Assembly: GCF_900177535.1 (NCBI RefSeq)
Contig: NZ_FXAJ01000008.1
Location: 62,001-126,000, forward strand
DNA length: 64,000 bases
Direction of reading: 5' to 3'
From: Priestia filamentosa
GTDB taxonomy: Bacteria; Bacillota; Bacilli; Bacillales; Bacillaceae_H
Part shown: piece by piece, positions 38,301-47,484 of the stretch
Layout: every line of letters starts with the position of its first letter
Numbering within the stretch: the stretch's first letter is position 1
Translations under genes and position numbers: made by a program
Notes under the pieces: generated by a model
What the model was told of the DNA's origin: nothing
Databases searched by the model: none
The model's input: the letters and a program-made list of their open reading frames with translations, nothing else

Positions 38301-38943
38301 ATGCAAATTGGATATCGATATCTTCCATTCCTTCAACAAGGAAAACACGAGCAGGAGCTGCTTCAATACCGGTTACTTTAATAGGTGCAGCAATCATCAA
38401 ATATTCTCCTTGTGGTACATCCTTTAAAGAGAAGCCTTCCATAATAACGATTTTCTCTTTAAAGAGAGAGCGGTGTGTACTATGATCTGGTTGGCTACGT
38501 TCAATGCCAAGACCATCTGTAGCAACACCTTTAATACCTTTATCAATCAGATACTTTGCACCATCTTCTTTTAAGTAAACAAATTCATGATCAAATTCAT
38601 TTTTCTCATGAAAAGAATTAGTTGTTTTTAAAACAAGAAAGTCATTTTGTTCAATCTCAAAAGGCTCGAGGTGGCGTGCCGTAATTCCATCTTCAACAGT
38701 GGTCAAATCAAGGACTTTACATTTTGTGATAAAACGATCAAGAGGGATCGTTTCAAATGTGTCTCCCTCATTAATCATATGGAGAGGAGAGTCTATATGG
38801 GTACCTGTATGGGCATCCATCGTTATTTTCGTTTCTGTTACATGACCGTTCGTACTCGTATTAAAAACTGGCTTTTTTTCTGCTTTATCTTTATAAACCA
38901 TCATACTTTCATGAATCGACATTGTCACATCATAAAACTTCAT
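38299..38943 (-). CDS. Cyclase-family (kynurenine-formamidase-like) metal hydrolase
   Basis: A 214-residue protein of the cyclase/KynB superfamily: MKFYDVTMSIHESMMVYKDK at the start, metal-binding motif DAHTGTHIDSPLHM (HxGTHxDxPxH, ~43-56), GIKGVATDGLGIERSQPDHS (~140-160) and APIKVTGIEAAPARVFLVE at the end. Relatives hydrolyse N-formylkynurenine or cyclic amides. No tryptophan-catabolic gene is adjacent, so the substrate is unknown. AGAGGAG precedes the start; the gene lies 33 bp downstream of zwf's stop region... it is transcribed from the same strand as zwf (zwf is upstream), so the two could share a transcript. Confidence 0.82.
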   Translation of the reverse strand: MKFYDVTMSIHESMMVYKDKAEKKPVFNTSTNGHVTETKITMDAHTGTHIDSPLHMINEGDTFETIPLDRFITKCKVLDLTTVEDGITARHLEPFEIEQNDFLVLKTTNSFHEKNEFDHEFVYLKEDGAKYLIDKGIKGVATDGLGIERSQPDHSTHRSLFKEKIVIMEGFSLKDVPQGEYLMIAAPIKVTGIEAAPARVFLVEGMEDIDIQFA

Positions 38944-38975
38944 TGAGAAACTCCTCTCACTTTCTATGCTAGTAA

Positions 38976-40472
38976 TTAAAAACCTTTGTGCGAGTTAATA
39001 TCCCACCAGTGGAAACCATTCTCTGCTAAAAGAGCATCTGCTTCTTTTGGTCCCATTGATCCTGATTCATAGTTTGGGAAGTTTGTTGCTTTTTCATTCG
39101 CCCATGCTGCTGAAATATTGTCAACAAATTTCCAAGAAAGGGCTACTTCTTCCCAATGCGTGAAGTTTGTTGCATCTCCATTCATGCAATCATATAAAAG
39201 ACGCTCATAAGCTTCAGGCGTATTAATTTTATCTCCGCAGTTATTGCAGTAATCAAGTTCAATTGGTGTAGAAGTTGAAGGATCAGCACCACTTTCTTTG
39301 CGTGCATTTAAGTGAAGCGTAATACCTTCATCTGGTTGAATATGAATAACAAGTAAATTTGGATGAATGCTTTTTCCTTTATTCTTATAAAGATTCATTG
39401 GTAGATCCTTAAATTGAACAACAATTTTTGTTGATTTTTCTCTCATACGTTTACCTGTACGAATATAGAATGGCACTCCAGCCCAGCGGAAGTTATCAAT
39501 CATGAGCTTAGCTGCAACAAATGTTTCTGTATTTGATTGTTCGTCAACTGCGTTTTCTTCTCGATAGCCTTTTACATTATCCTCTTCAACAACACCAGCT
39601 CCGTATTGTCCGCGTACAACATAGTCATTTAAATTCTCCGCAGAAATTTGGCGAAGTCCGCGTAGTACTTTGACTTTTTCACTACGAATTTCTTCTGTTG
39701 TTAAGTTAATTGGGGGTTCCATTGCAAGAAGTGCCACCATTTGTAGCATATGGTTCTGAACCATGTCACGCAGGGCACCAGACGTCTCGTAATAGCGTCC
39801 ACGATCTTCAACACCAAGTGTCTCACTCGATGTAATTTGAATATTTGAAATATATTGGTTATTCCACATCGGTTCAAATAAAGCATTAGCAAAACGAATA
39901 ACCTCAATGTTTTGAACCATATCTTTTCCAAGGTAGTGATCAATACGATAGATTTGATCTTCGCTAAAAGCATGACGAATTTGGTTGTTTAGTACTTCAG
40001 CTGACTGATAATCATGACCAAAAGGTTTCTCAATAACAAGTCTTGACCATCCATTTGTATTTGTAACACCTTCAGATTTTAAATTTTCTGCAATTGGACC
40101 GAAAAACTCTGGTGCCATTGCTAAATAGAAAATTCGGTTGCCTTCAGTATGATATTGCTCATCAAGATCTGTTAATAAGCTGTTTAACTTCTGATAGGAT
40201 TCTAGGTCTGTTACATCAAATGGCTGATAATAAAAATGAGAAGAAAACTCCTCAATGTCTTTGCCATTTAACCCTTTAACAGATTCTTTTACATTGTCAC
40301 GAAATGTATCATTTGACCATGGTCTTCTTGCCACGCCTACAACAGCAAAGTCTTCAGATATTTTCCCGTTGCGATATAAGCGGTAAATAGAAGGGAATAG
40401 CTTGCGTTTTGCTAAATCACCAGTAGCTCCAAAGATTACAATAATTGATTTCGGATTTGAACTCGTTGTCAT
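38976..40472 (-). CDS. zwf: Glucose-6-phosphate 1-dehydrogenase
   Basis: A 498-residue enzyme (B. subtilis 489) starting the oxidative pentose-phosphate pathway. It has the nucleotide motif [20 protein letters not shown], the active-site signature [14 protein letters not shown] (~175-190), [10 protein letters not shown] and [14 protein letters not shown]. The ~10 extra C-terminal residues ([11 protein letters not shown]) are typical of Bacillus homologues. Minus strand, ATG 40472 after GAGGTTAGAG. The nearby gndA provides the next dehydrogenase; the cyclase gene follows after 32 bp. Confidence 0.95.
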   Translation of the reverse strand: MTTSSNPKSIIVIFGATGDLAKRKLFPSIYRLYRNGKISEDFAVVGVARRPWSNDTFRDNVKESVKGLNGKDIEEFSSHFYYQPFDVTDLESYQKLNSLLTDLDEQYHTEGNRIFYLAMAPEFFGPIAENLKSEGVTNTNGWSRLVIEKPFGHDYQSAEVLNNQIRHAFSEDQIYRIDHYLGKDMVQNIEVIRFANALFEPMWNNQYISNIQITSSETLGVEDRGRYYETSGALRDMVQNHMLQMVALLAMEPPINLTTEEIRSEKVKVLRGLRQISAENLNDYVVRGQYGAGVVEEDNVKGYREENAVDEQSNTETFVAAKLMIDNFRWAGVPFYIRTGKRMREKSTKIVVQFKDLPMNLYKNKGKSIHPNLLVIHIQPDEGITLHLNARKESGADPSTSTPIELDYCNNCGDKINTPEAYERLLYDCMNGDATNFTHWEEVALSWKFVDNISAAWANEKATNFPNYESGSMGPKEADALLAENGFHWWDINSHKGF

Positions 40473-40748
40473 CGCATCTCTAACCTCACTTTATTTTGAA
40501 TTACGTATGAAATATGTAATAATTTTAAAAAGAATAGAGTTATAAAAACAGTATTCTTTCATTAATGGCTTGTACCTATTATTCCATGTTTTCTTTTACT
40601 TTAAAAGTATTTTGTACTTAATCTTGATAAGACAAAGTAAAGTTTATGTGTAAAAAGATAGAGATACGGTAGCGAAGAGAGCTTAAAGTCAAGAACAGGA
40701 AGTTACCAGTTGTCTTTATTTTTAAAAAATTTATTGAGAGGTGTTAAA

Positions 40749-41423
40749 ATGACCATTTTGAAAAATGATTGGCAAGAGATATTAGCAGAGGAATTTGAAA
40801 AAACTTATTATAAGGAACTTCGTGAGTTTCTAGTTGAGGAATACAAAACACAAACGATATATCCAGATATGTATGATATCTACAATGCTCTTCACTACAC
40901 AGCTTATAAAGATACAAAGGTTGTGATATTAGGTCAAGATCCTTACCATGGTCCTGGCCAAGCCCATGGATTAAGCTTCTCTGTTCAACCAGGAGTGAAA
41001 ACACCACCATCCCTTATGAATATTTACAAAGAACTAAAGCAGGATGTTGGATGCTATATTCCAAACAACGGCTATTTAGTAAAATGGGCTGAACAAGGAG
41101 TCCTTATGCTAAACACGGTCTTAACGGTAAGAGAAGGAAAACCAAACTCTCATAAAGGAAAAGGATGGGAGAACTTCACAAACAAAATTATTGAAAAGCT
41201 CTCTGAACGTGAGAAGCCAATGGTTTTCTTATTATGGGGAAACAATGCAAGACAGAAAAAAGCACTTATAAAAGATCACCATCTAATTCTAGAAGGCCCT
41301 CACCCAAGCCCACTTTCTGCAAATAGAGGATTCTTTGGGAGCCATCATTTCTCAAAAACAAATGAGTTCTTAAAGGAAACAAATCAAGAACCGATTGATT
41401 GGCAAATTGAAAATAGAGAATAA
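40749..41423 (+). CDS. ung: Uracil-DNA glycosylase
   Basis: A 224-residue family 1 UDG (B. subtilis 225) that removes uracil from DNA. The catalytic water-activating motif [18 protein letters not shown] (~62-79) and the DNA-intercalation loop [13 protein letters not shown] (~187-199) are intact; [20 protein letters not shown] is the uracil-binding region. The frame opens at 40710, but GAGAGGTG precedes ATG 40749, which begins the conserved domain. It starts the conserved ung-ywdI-ywdK run. Confidence 0.97.
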   Translation: MTILKNDWQEILAEEFEKTYYKELREFLVEEYKTQTIYPDMYDIYNALHYTAYKDTKVVILGQDPYHGPGQAHGLSFSVQPGVKTPPSLMNIYKELKQDVGCYIPNNGYLVKWAEQGVLMLNTVLTVREGKPNSHKGKGWENFTNKIIEKLSEREKPMVFLLWGNNARQKKALIKDHHLILEGPHPSPLSANRGFFGSHHFSKTNEFLKETNQEPIDWQIENRE

Positions 41424-41497
41424 GGAAGAGTATAGAGGAGAAAAGAATGTTTTGATACAATAGTAAAGGATAAGCAAACTAAAAATGAGGTGTAATA

Positions 41498-41800
41498 ATG
41501 GCCGATATTTCCATACAACATGTGTTAAATAAATTACAGACAGAAGTAACGGAAGCCAAAGAGAAAAACTCGGCAGGAGAGGGTGGCAAAGTTCGAGATC
41601 ATTTAATTGCGATAAAAACGCTTTGTGAACTTGCTATTGGTGAACAGTCTCCTTCTTCGTCTATCTCTAAGAAAGCAGAGGCTTCTCCTGTTTCAAGTAT
41701 CCAAACATTTTCTAATTACCAACAAGGTTCTCCAACAAATCCACCAAACAAAGTGGAAGAGAATGATGGATCTAATGGAGACAGTCTTTTTGACTTTTAA
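41498..41800 (+). CDS. ywdI: YwdI-family protein
   Basis: A 100-residue small soluble protein of unknown function. The N-terminal half (ISIQHVLNKLQTEVTEAKEK; KVRDHLIAIKTLCELAI) is helical and conserved in Bacillus YwdI; the C-terminal half is Ser/Pro/Asn-rich and low-complexity, ending GDSLFDF. The position right after ung and before ywdK matches B. subtilis and supports the assignment. GAGGTG precedes the start. Confidence 0.8.
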   Translation: MADISIQHVLNKLQTEVTEAKEKNSAGEGGKVRDHLIAIKTLCELAIGEQSPSSSISKKAEASPVSSIQTFSNYQQGSPTNPPNKVEENDGSNGDSLFDF

Positions 41801-41845
41801 GAACTGTAGAAATCAAATACTTTTTACTACATAGGGGAGAGAAAA

Positions 41846-42217
41846 ATGAAGATATTTTTAATATTGGGAGCTATTAATGCGATGCTTGCTGTTGGATTAG
41901 GTGCGTTCGGAGCACATGGATTAGAAGGCCGAGTTTCAGAAAAATATCTAGAAGTGTGGAAAACAGGGGTACAGTACCATATGTTCCATGCTTTTGGTCT
42001 TTTCGTTGTAGCTTTTCTAGCAAATTTATTTCCACAGTCTAGCTTAATTTCTTCCTCAGGTTGGGTAATGTTAGTTGGGATTATTTTCTTCTCAGGAAGC
42101 TTATACATCTTAACATTAAGCGGTATCGGTATCCTTGGGGCCATTACACCAATTGGAGGAGTGGCGTTCATTGTTGCGTGGCTTCTAATCGTAATTGCAG
42201 CTGCTAAACTTTTATAA
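41846..42217 (+). CDS. ywdK: DUF423 membrane protein (YwdK)
   Basis: A 123-residue protein with four membrane helices. The DUF423 signature AINAMLAVGLGAFGAHGLEG lies in helix 1, and YHMFHAFGLFVVAFLANLF, SGSLYILTLSG and GAITPIGGVAFIVAWLLIVI follow. Function is unknown. It is part of the ung-ywdI-ywdK unit and is followed by a terminator shared with the convergent gerQ. Confidence 0.9.
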   Translation: MKIFLILGAINAMLAVGLGAFGAHGLEGRVSEKYLEVWKTGVQYHMFHAFGLFVVAFLANLFPQSSLISSSGWVMLVGIIFFSGSLYILTLSGIGILGAITPIGGVAFIVAWLLIVIAAAKLL

Positions 42218-42250
42218 AAAGAACCCTGCTAAAGAAGCAGGGTTTTTTTT
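42216..42250. terminator. Terminator between ywdK and gerQ
   Basis: AACCCTGCT / AGCAGGGTT with AAAGA loop, then T8; a stretch of A's on the other side could serve gerQ too. Confidence 0.9.
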
Positions 42251-42827
42251 AGCGTGAAGGATAAGTACTAATTGAAGTGGAGTTTCCAAATGGATATTGG
42301 TATTCAATCTCTTCATCAAACGTAATGTAATCAAGATAAACCATGAGAAGAATATAGCGCATTCCTGTACGAGGATCGCTTAGAATAATGTGGTCACGTC
42401 CTGCAGCTTCAACTACACCTTTGAATGTTTTATCTCTATTATTTTCGAAAGTCATATAAACAGTAGCTACTTTTCCTCTGTTGAGACGTAATATATTTTC
42501 AATATAAGATTCTTGAAGAGGTAGCATCCCTGGAACGTTTTGACCTGGTGCACCTTGCTGCCCTTGCCCCATTTGACCTTGTGGCATCATCGGTATCCCC
42601 ATTCCTTGCCCCATCTGTCCTTGCCCCATCTGTCCTTGTTGTCCTTGTTGACTTTGTTGTCCTTGCCCTCCGTTGCTAGACATTTGCCCAGAAGCCTGCC
42701 TTATAGAAGGTGGAGCAAAGCCATACTGGTCATAGGGAAATCCATAGTAAGGAGCATAGTATGGTGGATATGCACCATATCCTTGCCCTCCTTGCTCAGG
42801 TTGATTCGACGATTTTGATTTAGCCAT
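42249..42827 (-). CDS. gerQ: Spore coat protein GerQ
   Basis: A 192-residue coat protein (B. subtilis 181). The N-terminal half is low-complexity: Tyr/Pro-rich (YGAYPPYYAPYYGFPYDQYG) then Gln/Gly/Met-rich repeats (residues ~52-98). The C-terminal ~85 residues (YIENILRLNRGKVATVYMTF; RDKTFKGVVEAAGRDHIILS; MRYILLMVYLDYITFDEEIE) are the conserved GerQ domain. In B. subtilis GerQ anchors the cortex hydrolase CwlJ and is cross-linked by transglutaminase Tgl, fitting the abundant Gln. AAGGAGG precedes the ATG. A sporulation sigma-E promoter is expected; only a weak -10-like TTATACATT is seen upstream. Confidence 0.93.
   Translation of the reverse strand: MAKSKSSNQPEQGGQGYGAYPPYYAPYYGFPYDQYGFAPPSIRQASGQMSSNGGQGQQSQQGQQGQMGQGQMGQGMGIPMMPQGQMGQGQQGAPGQNVPGMLPLQESYIENILRLNRGKVATVYMTFENNRDKTFKGVVEAAGRDHIILSDPRTGMRYILLMVYLDYITFDEEIEYQYPFGNSTSISTYPSR
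42555..42670 (-). repeat. gerQ: Tandem Gln/Gly/Met-coding repeats in gerQ
   Basis: Imperfect 15-bp units (plus strand TTGCCCCATCTGTCC, twice in a row at about 42605-42640) and degenerate 9-bp TTGTTGTCC-like units encode GQMGQ and GQQ repeats. Such arrays vary in length between strains by slippage. Confidence 0.7.
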
Positions 42828-43004
42828 TATCCAATTCCTCCTTAAAGAAAATGTATAAGCTTTTAGGTTTCAAGCCTTTCAGAAGGCTTATAAGCCCGAA
42901 TATATACTGGTTTTACAGAGCTAAATATCATTCTCTTTAGCCGCTATTTCATTATTATGTAGGCGAGCGGGGGGATATGATGATTTTTAAAGAATGGAAA
43001 CGAG

Positions 43005-43043
43005 AAAAAGCTGAAGAAGGGAAGACCCCTTCTTCAGCTTTTT
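43005..43043 (-). terminator. Rho-independent terminator of hemQ
   Basis: AAAAAGCTGAAGAAGGG / CCCTTCTTCAGCTTTTT, about 17 bp with a short loop, 12 bp after the hemQ stop on the minus strand. Confidence 0.92.
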
Positions 43044-43054
43044 ATGCATATATT

Positions 43055-43801
43055 TTATACGTGGAAAAATGGAGAAATTCCTTCTTCTGTTAGACGATGC
43101 CCAACAAAGAAGCTACCAAATTCCCCGTAACGAGAGCTTACTTCATCAAAACGCATTTCGTAAATTAACTTTTTAAATTGCAAAACATCATCGGCGAATA
43201 AAGTAACTCCCCATTCGTAATCATCAAATCCAACTGAACCTGTGATAATCTGTTTTACTTTTCCAGCATATTGACGACCAATCATACCGTGGCTATACAT
43301 TAATTTGCTACGCTCGTCCATTTCAAGACGGTACCAGTTGTCATCACCTTGACGGCGCTTATCCATTGGATAGAAGCAAATATAATCTGTTTGAGGAAGG
43401 ATAGGATATAGACGAGAACGAATATGTGGGTTCTCATAAGGGTCTTCTCCTTCTTTAGCCATATATGAGCCAAGTTCAACAACTGAAACGTACGAATATG
43501 TTGGAATTAGAAACTCGGCTAATTTCGTTTTATTAAACTCTGTTTCAATATCATTTAGTTCAGCCATTGTAGGGCGCAGGAACATAAACATAATATCTGC
43601 TTTTTGCCCGATTACCTTGTATACAACGTGGCTTCCTTGCTCTGCTTTTTGTACGTTGTTCCATTTTTCCATGAGCCCCTGAAATTCATGAAGAGCTGCT
43701 TGACGTTCATCGCTCGTTAGCATTTTCCAAGCTGCCCAGTCCATTGCGCGTAAGTCATGAAGACTATACCAACCATCTAGTGTTTGAGCTGGTTCTACCA
43801 T
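43055..43801 (-). CDS. hemQ: Coproheme decarboxylase HemQ
   Basis: A 248-residue chlorite-dismutase-fold protein (B. subtilis YwfI/HemQ: 254) performing the last step of the coproporphyrin-dependent heme pathway of Gram-positives. [20 protein letters not shown] opens it; [20 protein letters not shown] and [11 protein letters not shown] (catalytic Tyr region) are in the middle; [20 protein letters not shown] carries the proximal heme His; [20 protein letters not shown] follows. It is divergent from pta, as in B. subtilis. TAGGAGTG precedes ATG 43801. Confidence 0.95.
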   Translation of the reverse strand: MVEPAQTLDGWYSLHDLRAMDWAAWKMLTSDERQAALHEFQGLMEKWNNVQKAEQGSHVVYKVIGQKADIMFMFLRPTMAELNDIETEFNKTKLAEFLIPTYSYVSVVELGSYMAKEGEDPYENPHIRSRLYPILPQTDYICFYPMDKRRQGDDNWYRLEMDERSKLMYSHGMIGRQYAGKVKQIITGSVGFDDYEWGVTLFADDVLQFKKLIYEMRFDEVSSRYGEFGSFFVGHRLTEEGISPFFHV

Positions 43802-43984
43802 AATGTTTTCACTCCTATATATGGGTTTTTAGCATCTATTCCAACTATAGCACAGTCTAACCGATATTTCTGAATTGAACACCTATAAATTCGGTGAATA
43901 TTTTGTGAAATGAGGGTTAAAAAAAGGAAACAGGGGGAAACATACAAGCATTCAGATTGGTCTATGGTAGTAGAGAGAAACACT

Positions 43985-44004
43985 AATTTTGAATATTCAA
44001 AATT
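43985..44004. promoter_or_regulatory. Perfect 20-bp palindrome in the hemQ-pta intergenic region
   Basis: AATTTTGAATATTCAAAATT is a perfect palindrome, about 130 bp before pta and 185 bp before hemQ. It partly resembles a CodY box (AATTTTC-W-GAAAATT) but has a longer centre, so it is probably another regulator's site. The rest of the 330-bp gap shows no strong promoter or operator. Confidence 0.45.
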
Positions 44005-44131
44005 GAAATAACTTTACTAATTCGACATTGTTTTGTCAGATTCCTTTGCATTTAACTTTAAAAGAGCTATCCTAGTAAAAGAGGGAATGTTACATAAATA
44101 AAAATGATTTCTATTAAAGGAGGACGTTAGT

Positions 44132-45103
44132 GTGAGTGATTTATTCTCATCATTAAAAGACAAAGTAAAAGGTCAAAATATTCGTATCGTATTTCCAGAA
44201 GGACTAGATGAGCGTGTATTAGGAGCGGTAAGCCGTCTTGCTGCAGATGGTCTTGTAACTCCAATTGTGATTGGAAGCCAGGAAGAGGTTGCAAAGAAAG
44301 CAGGCGAGATCAATGCATCTTTAGAAGGGGTAACAGTATATGATCCTCAAAACTATGAAGGATTTGAAGAAATGGTTGCTTCATTCGTAGAGCGCCGTAA
44401 TGGAAAAGCAACAGAAGAGGATGCACGTAAAATTCTTCTAGATGAAAACTATTTTGGGACAATGCTTGTTCATATGGACAAAGCAGATGGCCTTGTAAGC
44501 GGTGCTGCGCACTCAACAGCAGATACAGTTCGTCCAGCGCTTCAAATCATCAAAACAAAACAAGGTGTGAAAAAGACATCTGGCGTATTTATCATGGTTC
44601 GTGGTGAAGAGCGCTACGTATTTGCTGACTGCGCAATCAACATTGCTCCAGACAGCCAAGATTTAGCTGAGATTGCAATTGAAAGTGCAAATACTGCAGA
44701 CATGTTTGGTATTACACCACAAGTAGCAATGTTAAGCTTCTCAACGAAAGGATCAGCAAAATCTCCTGAAACAGAGAAAGTAGCAGACGCTGTAACAATT
44801 GCGAAAGAGAAAAACCCAACACTTGTGTTAGATGGAGAATTCCAATTCGATGCTGCTTTCGTTCCAGAAGTAGCGGCAAAGAAAGCTCCAGATTCTGTTT
44901 TAAAAGGTGATGCAAACGTATTTGTATTCCCAAGTCTTGAAGCAGGAAACATTGGATACAAAATTGCTCAACGTTTAGGTAACTTTGAAGCAGTTGGACC
45001 AATTCTTCAAGGGTTAAATAAACCAGTAAACGATCTTTCACGCGGCTGCAGTGAGGAAGATGTGTACAAATTAGCTATTATTACTTCAGCTCAAGCACTG
45101 TAA
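44132..45103 (+). CDS. pta: Phosphate acetyltransferase
   Basis: A 323-residue enzyme, the same length as B. subtilis Pta, interconverting acetyl-CoA and acetyl phosphate. IRIVFPEGLDERVLGAVSRL at the start, ADGLVSGAAHSTADTVRPAL in the middle (active site), and FVFPSLEAGNIGYKIAQRLG with VNDLSRGCSEEDVYKLAIIT at the end are family hallmarks. The start is GTG 44132 behind AAAGGAGG. In B. subtilis pta is CcpA-activated; no clear cre site is found here. Confidence 0.97.
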   Translation: MSDLFSSLKDKVKGQNIRIVFPEGLDERVLGAVSRLAADGLVTPIVIGSQEEVAKKAGEINASLEGVTVYDPQNYEGFEEMVASFVERRNGKATEEDARKILLDENYFGTMLVHMDKADGLVSGAAHSTADTVRPALQIIKTKQGVKKTSGVFIMVRGEERYVFADCAINIAPDSQDLAEIAIESANTADMFGITPQVAMLSFSTKGSAKSPETEKVADAVTIAKEKNPTLVLDGEFQFDAAFVPEVAAKKAPDSVLKGDANVFVFPSLEAGNIGYKIAQRLGNFEAVGPILQGLNKPVNDLSRGCSEEDVYKLAIITSAQAL

Positions 45104-45110
45104 TAAAAGC

Positions 45111-45146
45111 AAAGAAGCTCCTTTTTATAAAGGAGCTTCTTTTTTA
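45111..45146. terminator. Terminator between pta and lipL
   Basis: AAAGAAGCTCCTTT / AAAGGAGCTTCTTT with a short loop and T tail; symmetric enough to serve both convergent genes. Confidence 0.92.
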
Positions 45147-45974
45147 TCGAAATGCTTTTTCGTTTCGATCATAAATACGCTGTAGATTTTGTTGGAACAG
45201 AGATTGTTCTTCTTCAGAAAGTTCCCTTGTTGTTAGTTTGCTACCGAGAGATTTCAACGTACTTAGAACTTTATACATTACATCGTTCACTGTCATTTTT
45301 TCTCCCAATAGTTCTGTAAGAGAAGCCATTGTTTCTGGTTTAATCGTTGGATACGTAAATTTAGTTTCTTCTTTTTTAAGGGCTCTTTCATAAAACTGCT
45401 GAATAAGTTTGGCGCGCTCTGAACCACTTCTATCAACGCAAAGATAGATTTGCACAGCAATTCCTTTTCGAATACGACGCTGTGAAATCCCTGCAAACTT
45501 TTTTCCATTAATGCTTAGATCATAGCTACCAGGACAGTATGACCCAACAATTTCTTTTGCTTCAATCTCAACGTTATAATCTTTAAAAATATATTTAATA
45601 AGTTCCCACATTGCATCATATCCACGATCAATATCAATTTTTGCTTCTGGGAAGAGGAGAGAGATGTTTAGTACTTCTTCATCTAACACGACCGCAAGGC
45701 CACCAGAATTACGGACAATGGCTTTGAACCCTTGGTCATGGAGATAAGAAAGCCCATCTTTCAAATATGGCAGACGTGTATCTTGAATACCAAGAACGAT
45801 TGTTTGATGATGAACCCATGATCTCATTGTAGGTGGGGATGAAAATGAACCAACAACTGTGCAAAGCATGTCGTCCATGGCAAACGATTGGCGAGCATCA
45901 AAAGCAGGACCTAAACTTGTCTGATCAATAATACGCCATGTTGGCTGTGATAATAACTCTACGGCTTGATTCAT
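45144..45974 (-). CDS. lipL: Octanoyl-[GcvH]:protein N-octanoyltransferase LipL
   Basis: A 276-residue lipoyl-relay amidotransferase (B. subtilis LipL/YwfL: 281) that moves octanoyl or lipoyl groups from GcvH to E2 subunits. The BPL/LplA-like fold shows [20 protein letters not shown], and [20 protein letters not shown] contains the catalytic Cys, followed by [19 protein letters not shown]. The frame is open from 46004, but AAAGGAG lies just before ATG 45974. It neighbours pta as in B. subtilis. A housekeeping role in lipoate assembly is expected. Confidence 0.92.
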   Translation of the reverse strand: MNQAVELLSQPTWRIIDQTSLGPAFDARQSFAMDDMLCTVVGSFSSPPTMRSWVHHQTIVLGIQDTRLPYLKDGLSYLHDQGFKAIVRNSGGLAVVLDEEVLNISLLFPEAKIDIDRGYDAMWELIKYIFKDYNVEIEAKEIVGSYCPGSYDLSINGKKFAGISQRRIRKGIAVQIYLCVDRSGSERAKLIQQFYERALKKEETKFTYPTIKPETMASLTELLGEKMTVNDVMYKVLSTLKSLGSKLTTRELSEEEQSLFQQNLQRIYDRNEKAFR

Positions 45975-46044
45975 AATATGTGCTCCTTTAACTAGCTTTA
46001 ACATCGTTATTATAGCACAGTTTTATTCGCTGCTTGCTCAAACC

Positions 46045-46087
46045 AAAAAGAGAATGAACGTCTTTGAAATAAGATGCGTTCACTCTC
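46045..46087 (-). terminator. Terminator of rsfA
   Basis: Minus strand GAGAGTGAACG / CGTTCATTCTC with a ~16-nt loop and TTTTT tail, about 26 bp after the rsfA stop. Confidence 0.75.
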
Positions 46088-46112
46088 CTTGGGAATGTGA
46101 TAAAGGGATTCA

Positions 46113-46853
46113 TTATTCAGCCATTTTCTCAAGATTACCATTGCGATCCATTTTAAATTTTGTAGCTTGGCGATCATCATCTTCAAAAAGAACAAACTGT
46201 CGAGCGCGGTTCATAATTTTCATTAATGTTTCGTAGTCTTCTTGAATAGTAGTTGTATCTTGTTCAAGCTTCGCAACTTTTGATTTTAGCATAAGATTTT
46301 CTTGCGTAAGCTGCTCGTTTTCACGTTTTAAGCGCTCATTTTCTGCTCGGTAAGCTTGTGAGTTGCTTTGACGACCTTCTAGGTTTCTCAAAAATTGAAT
46401 AACTTCATGAATCTCGCTACCTTCCTCACGGGGAGAACTGATAGGTTGCTGAATACTTTTAGTTTCCATTTCTCTTTCCACTTCATGCTGATTATCTTCT
46501 TGTTCATATGGCATTAACTCATATTCTTGGTAAGTATCAGTAGATACTGTTTCACTAATATCTTCTAACGTTGGTACAGGCGGGTTATAAAGTAATCTCT
46601 TTTTACCCTGTTCCTGTCCAAGAACACGCTGGCGCTGTTTGCGCTGCTTTTTAGCTAGTGATAGAGCTTTCTCATAACGATGACGTACAACGGCATTCCA
46701 GCGGAAACCACACGCTGCTGATGTACGGTTTAATTCATCTCCTACTTCCTCAAAAGCATTCAACTGTGTACTTCCTTCGCGAACATGACGAAGCACTGTT
46801 TCTGCTAGCAATAAATCATTTTCTTCTGTCCATGCATCTTGACGCTCTTTCAT
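46113..46853 (-). CDS. rsfA: Prespore-specific transcriptional regulator RsfA
   Basis: A 246-residue regulator (B. subtilis RsfA/YwfN: 258). The N-terminal ~70 residues form a Myb/SANT-like DNA-binding domain: [59 protein letters not shown] disordered middle leads to a C-terminal coiled coil ([20 protein letters not shown], ~165-205). In B. subtilis RsfA is made in the forespore under sigma-F/G and modulates sigma-F genes. Position between lipL and ywfO matches B. subtilis. Confidence 0.92.
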   Translation of the reverse strand: MKERQDAWTEENDLLLAETVLRHVREGSTQLNAFEEVGDELNRTSAACGFRWNAVVRHRYEKALSLAKKQRKQRQRVLGQEQGKKRLLYNPPVPTLEDISETVSTDTYQEYELMPYEQEDNQHEVEREMETKSIQQPISSPREEGSEIHEVIQFLRNLEGRQSNSQAYRAENERLKRENEQLTQENLMLKSKVAKLEQDTTTIQEDYETLMKIMNRARQFVLFEDDDRQATKFKMDRNGNLEKMAE

Positions 46854-47096
46854 TGTAAAACCAACTCCCTTAGTTTCTTTCTTTTATTTGCTGTAAGAAT
46901 TATGTTGTTAGTTATATGTTTGACAGAAAGAATGTACTTTATACCAAACTTGCAGAAAGATAATAGGATTTTTATAGGAGTAGAGAAGGAATTTTACCGA
47001 CATTTGTTAAGCACAAGTAGGGCTTGCAATAGGCTATATTTAGCGGTAAAATACCCTTTAGGTTTAATGGTATGGTGAAGAAGGGAAGGTATAACA

Positions 47097-47321
47097 ATGG
47101 CAAATGAATTTCGCATTTGTGATGATTGCCAAGCAACAGATATAAAAACGTTAGTACCAAAGCTTAAAAAAGTAGATCCTAATGCGGAGATTAAAATAGG
47201 GTGCCAGTCTTACTGTGGCCCAGGTCGAAAGAAATCTTTTGCATTTGTAAATAATCGTCCTGTTGCAGCTTTGAGTGAAGATGAGCTGATTCATAAAGTT
47301 GAAAAGAAGATGAAGAAATAA
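47097..47321 (+). CDS. DUF1450 family protein (YuzB-like)
   Basis: A 74-residue cytoplasmic protein of the DUF1450 family. It has [20 protein letters not shown] (CxxC at ~8-11), [20 protein letters not shown] (two more Cys) and [20 protein letters not shown]. The cysteine layout resembles a thioredoxin-like ferredoxin fold or metal site, but no function is established. Monocistronic, with GAAGGT upstream and a terminator after it. Confidence 0.85.
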   Translation: MANEFRICDDCQATDIKTLVPKLKKVDPNAEIKIGCQSYCGPGRKKSFAFVNNRPVAALSEDELIHKVEKKMKK

Positions 47322-47358
47322 AAATCGCCTTTGTTTGTTTCACAAGGGTGATTTTTCA
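47322..47358 (+). terminator. Terminator after the DUF1450 gene
   Basis: AAAAATCGCCTTTG / CAAGGGTGATTTTT pairs with G-U wobbles and a 9-nt loop, then a short T-rich tail. Confidence 0.75.
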
Positions 47359-47484
47359 CGTTTAGGTTCATTCTTTTTCCTCTCTCATCTTAAAACCGAA
47401 AGTTTTAGAGTCAATATAGGAATTAACAACCTTTTGTCGAATGGAATTAACATAACAGAAGCTTAAAAATAGAGAGGTAACTAG

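Noticed and set aside
40473-40748. Possible structured leader before ung
   Set aside because: Only short, weak complementary segments such as GGTA/TACC were found; not convincing.
42828-42900. Sigma-E promoter for gerQ
   Set aside because: A -10-like TTATACATT is present, but no matching -35 at the right spacing, so no promoter is claimed.
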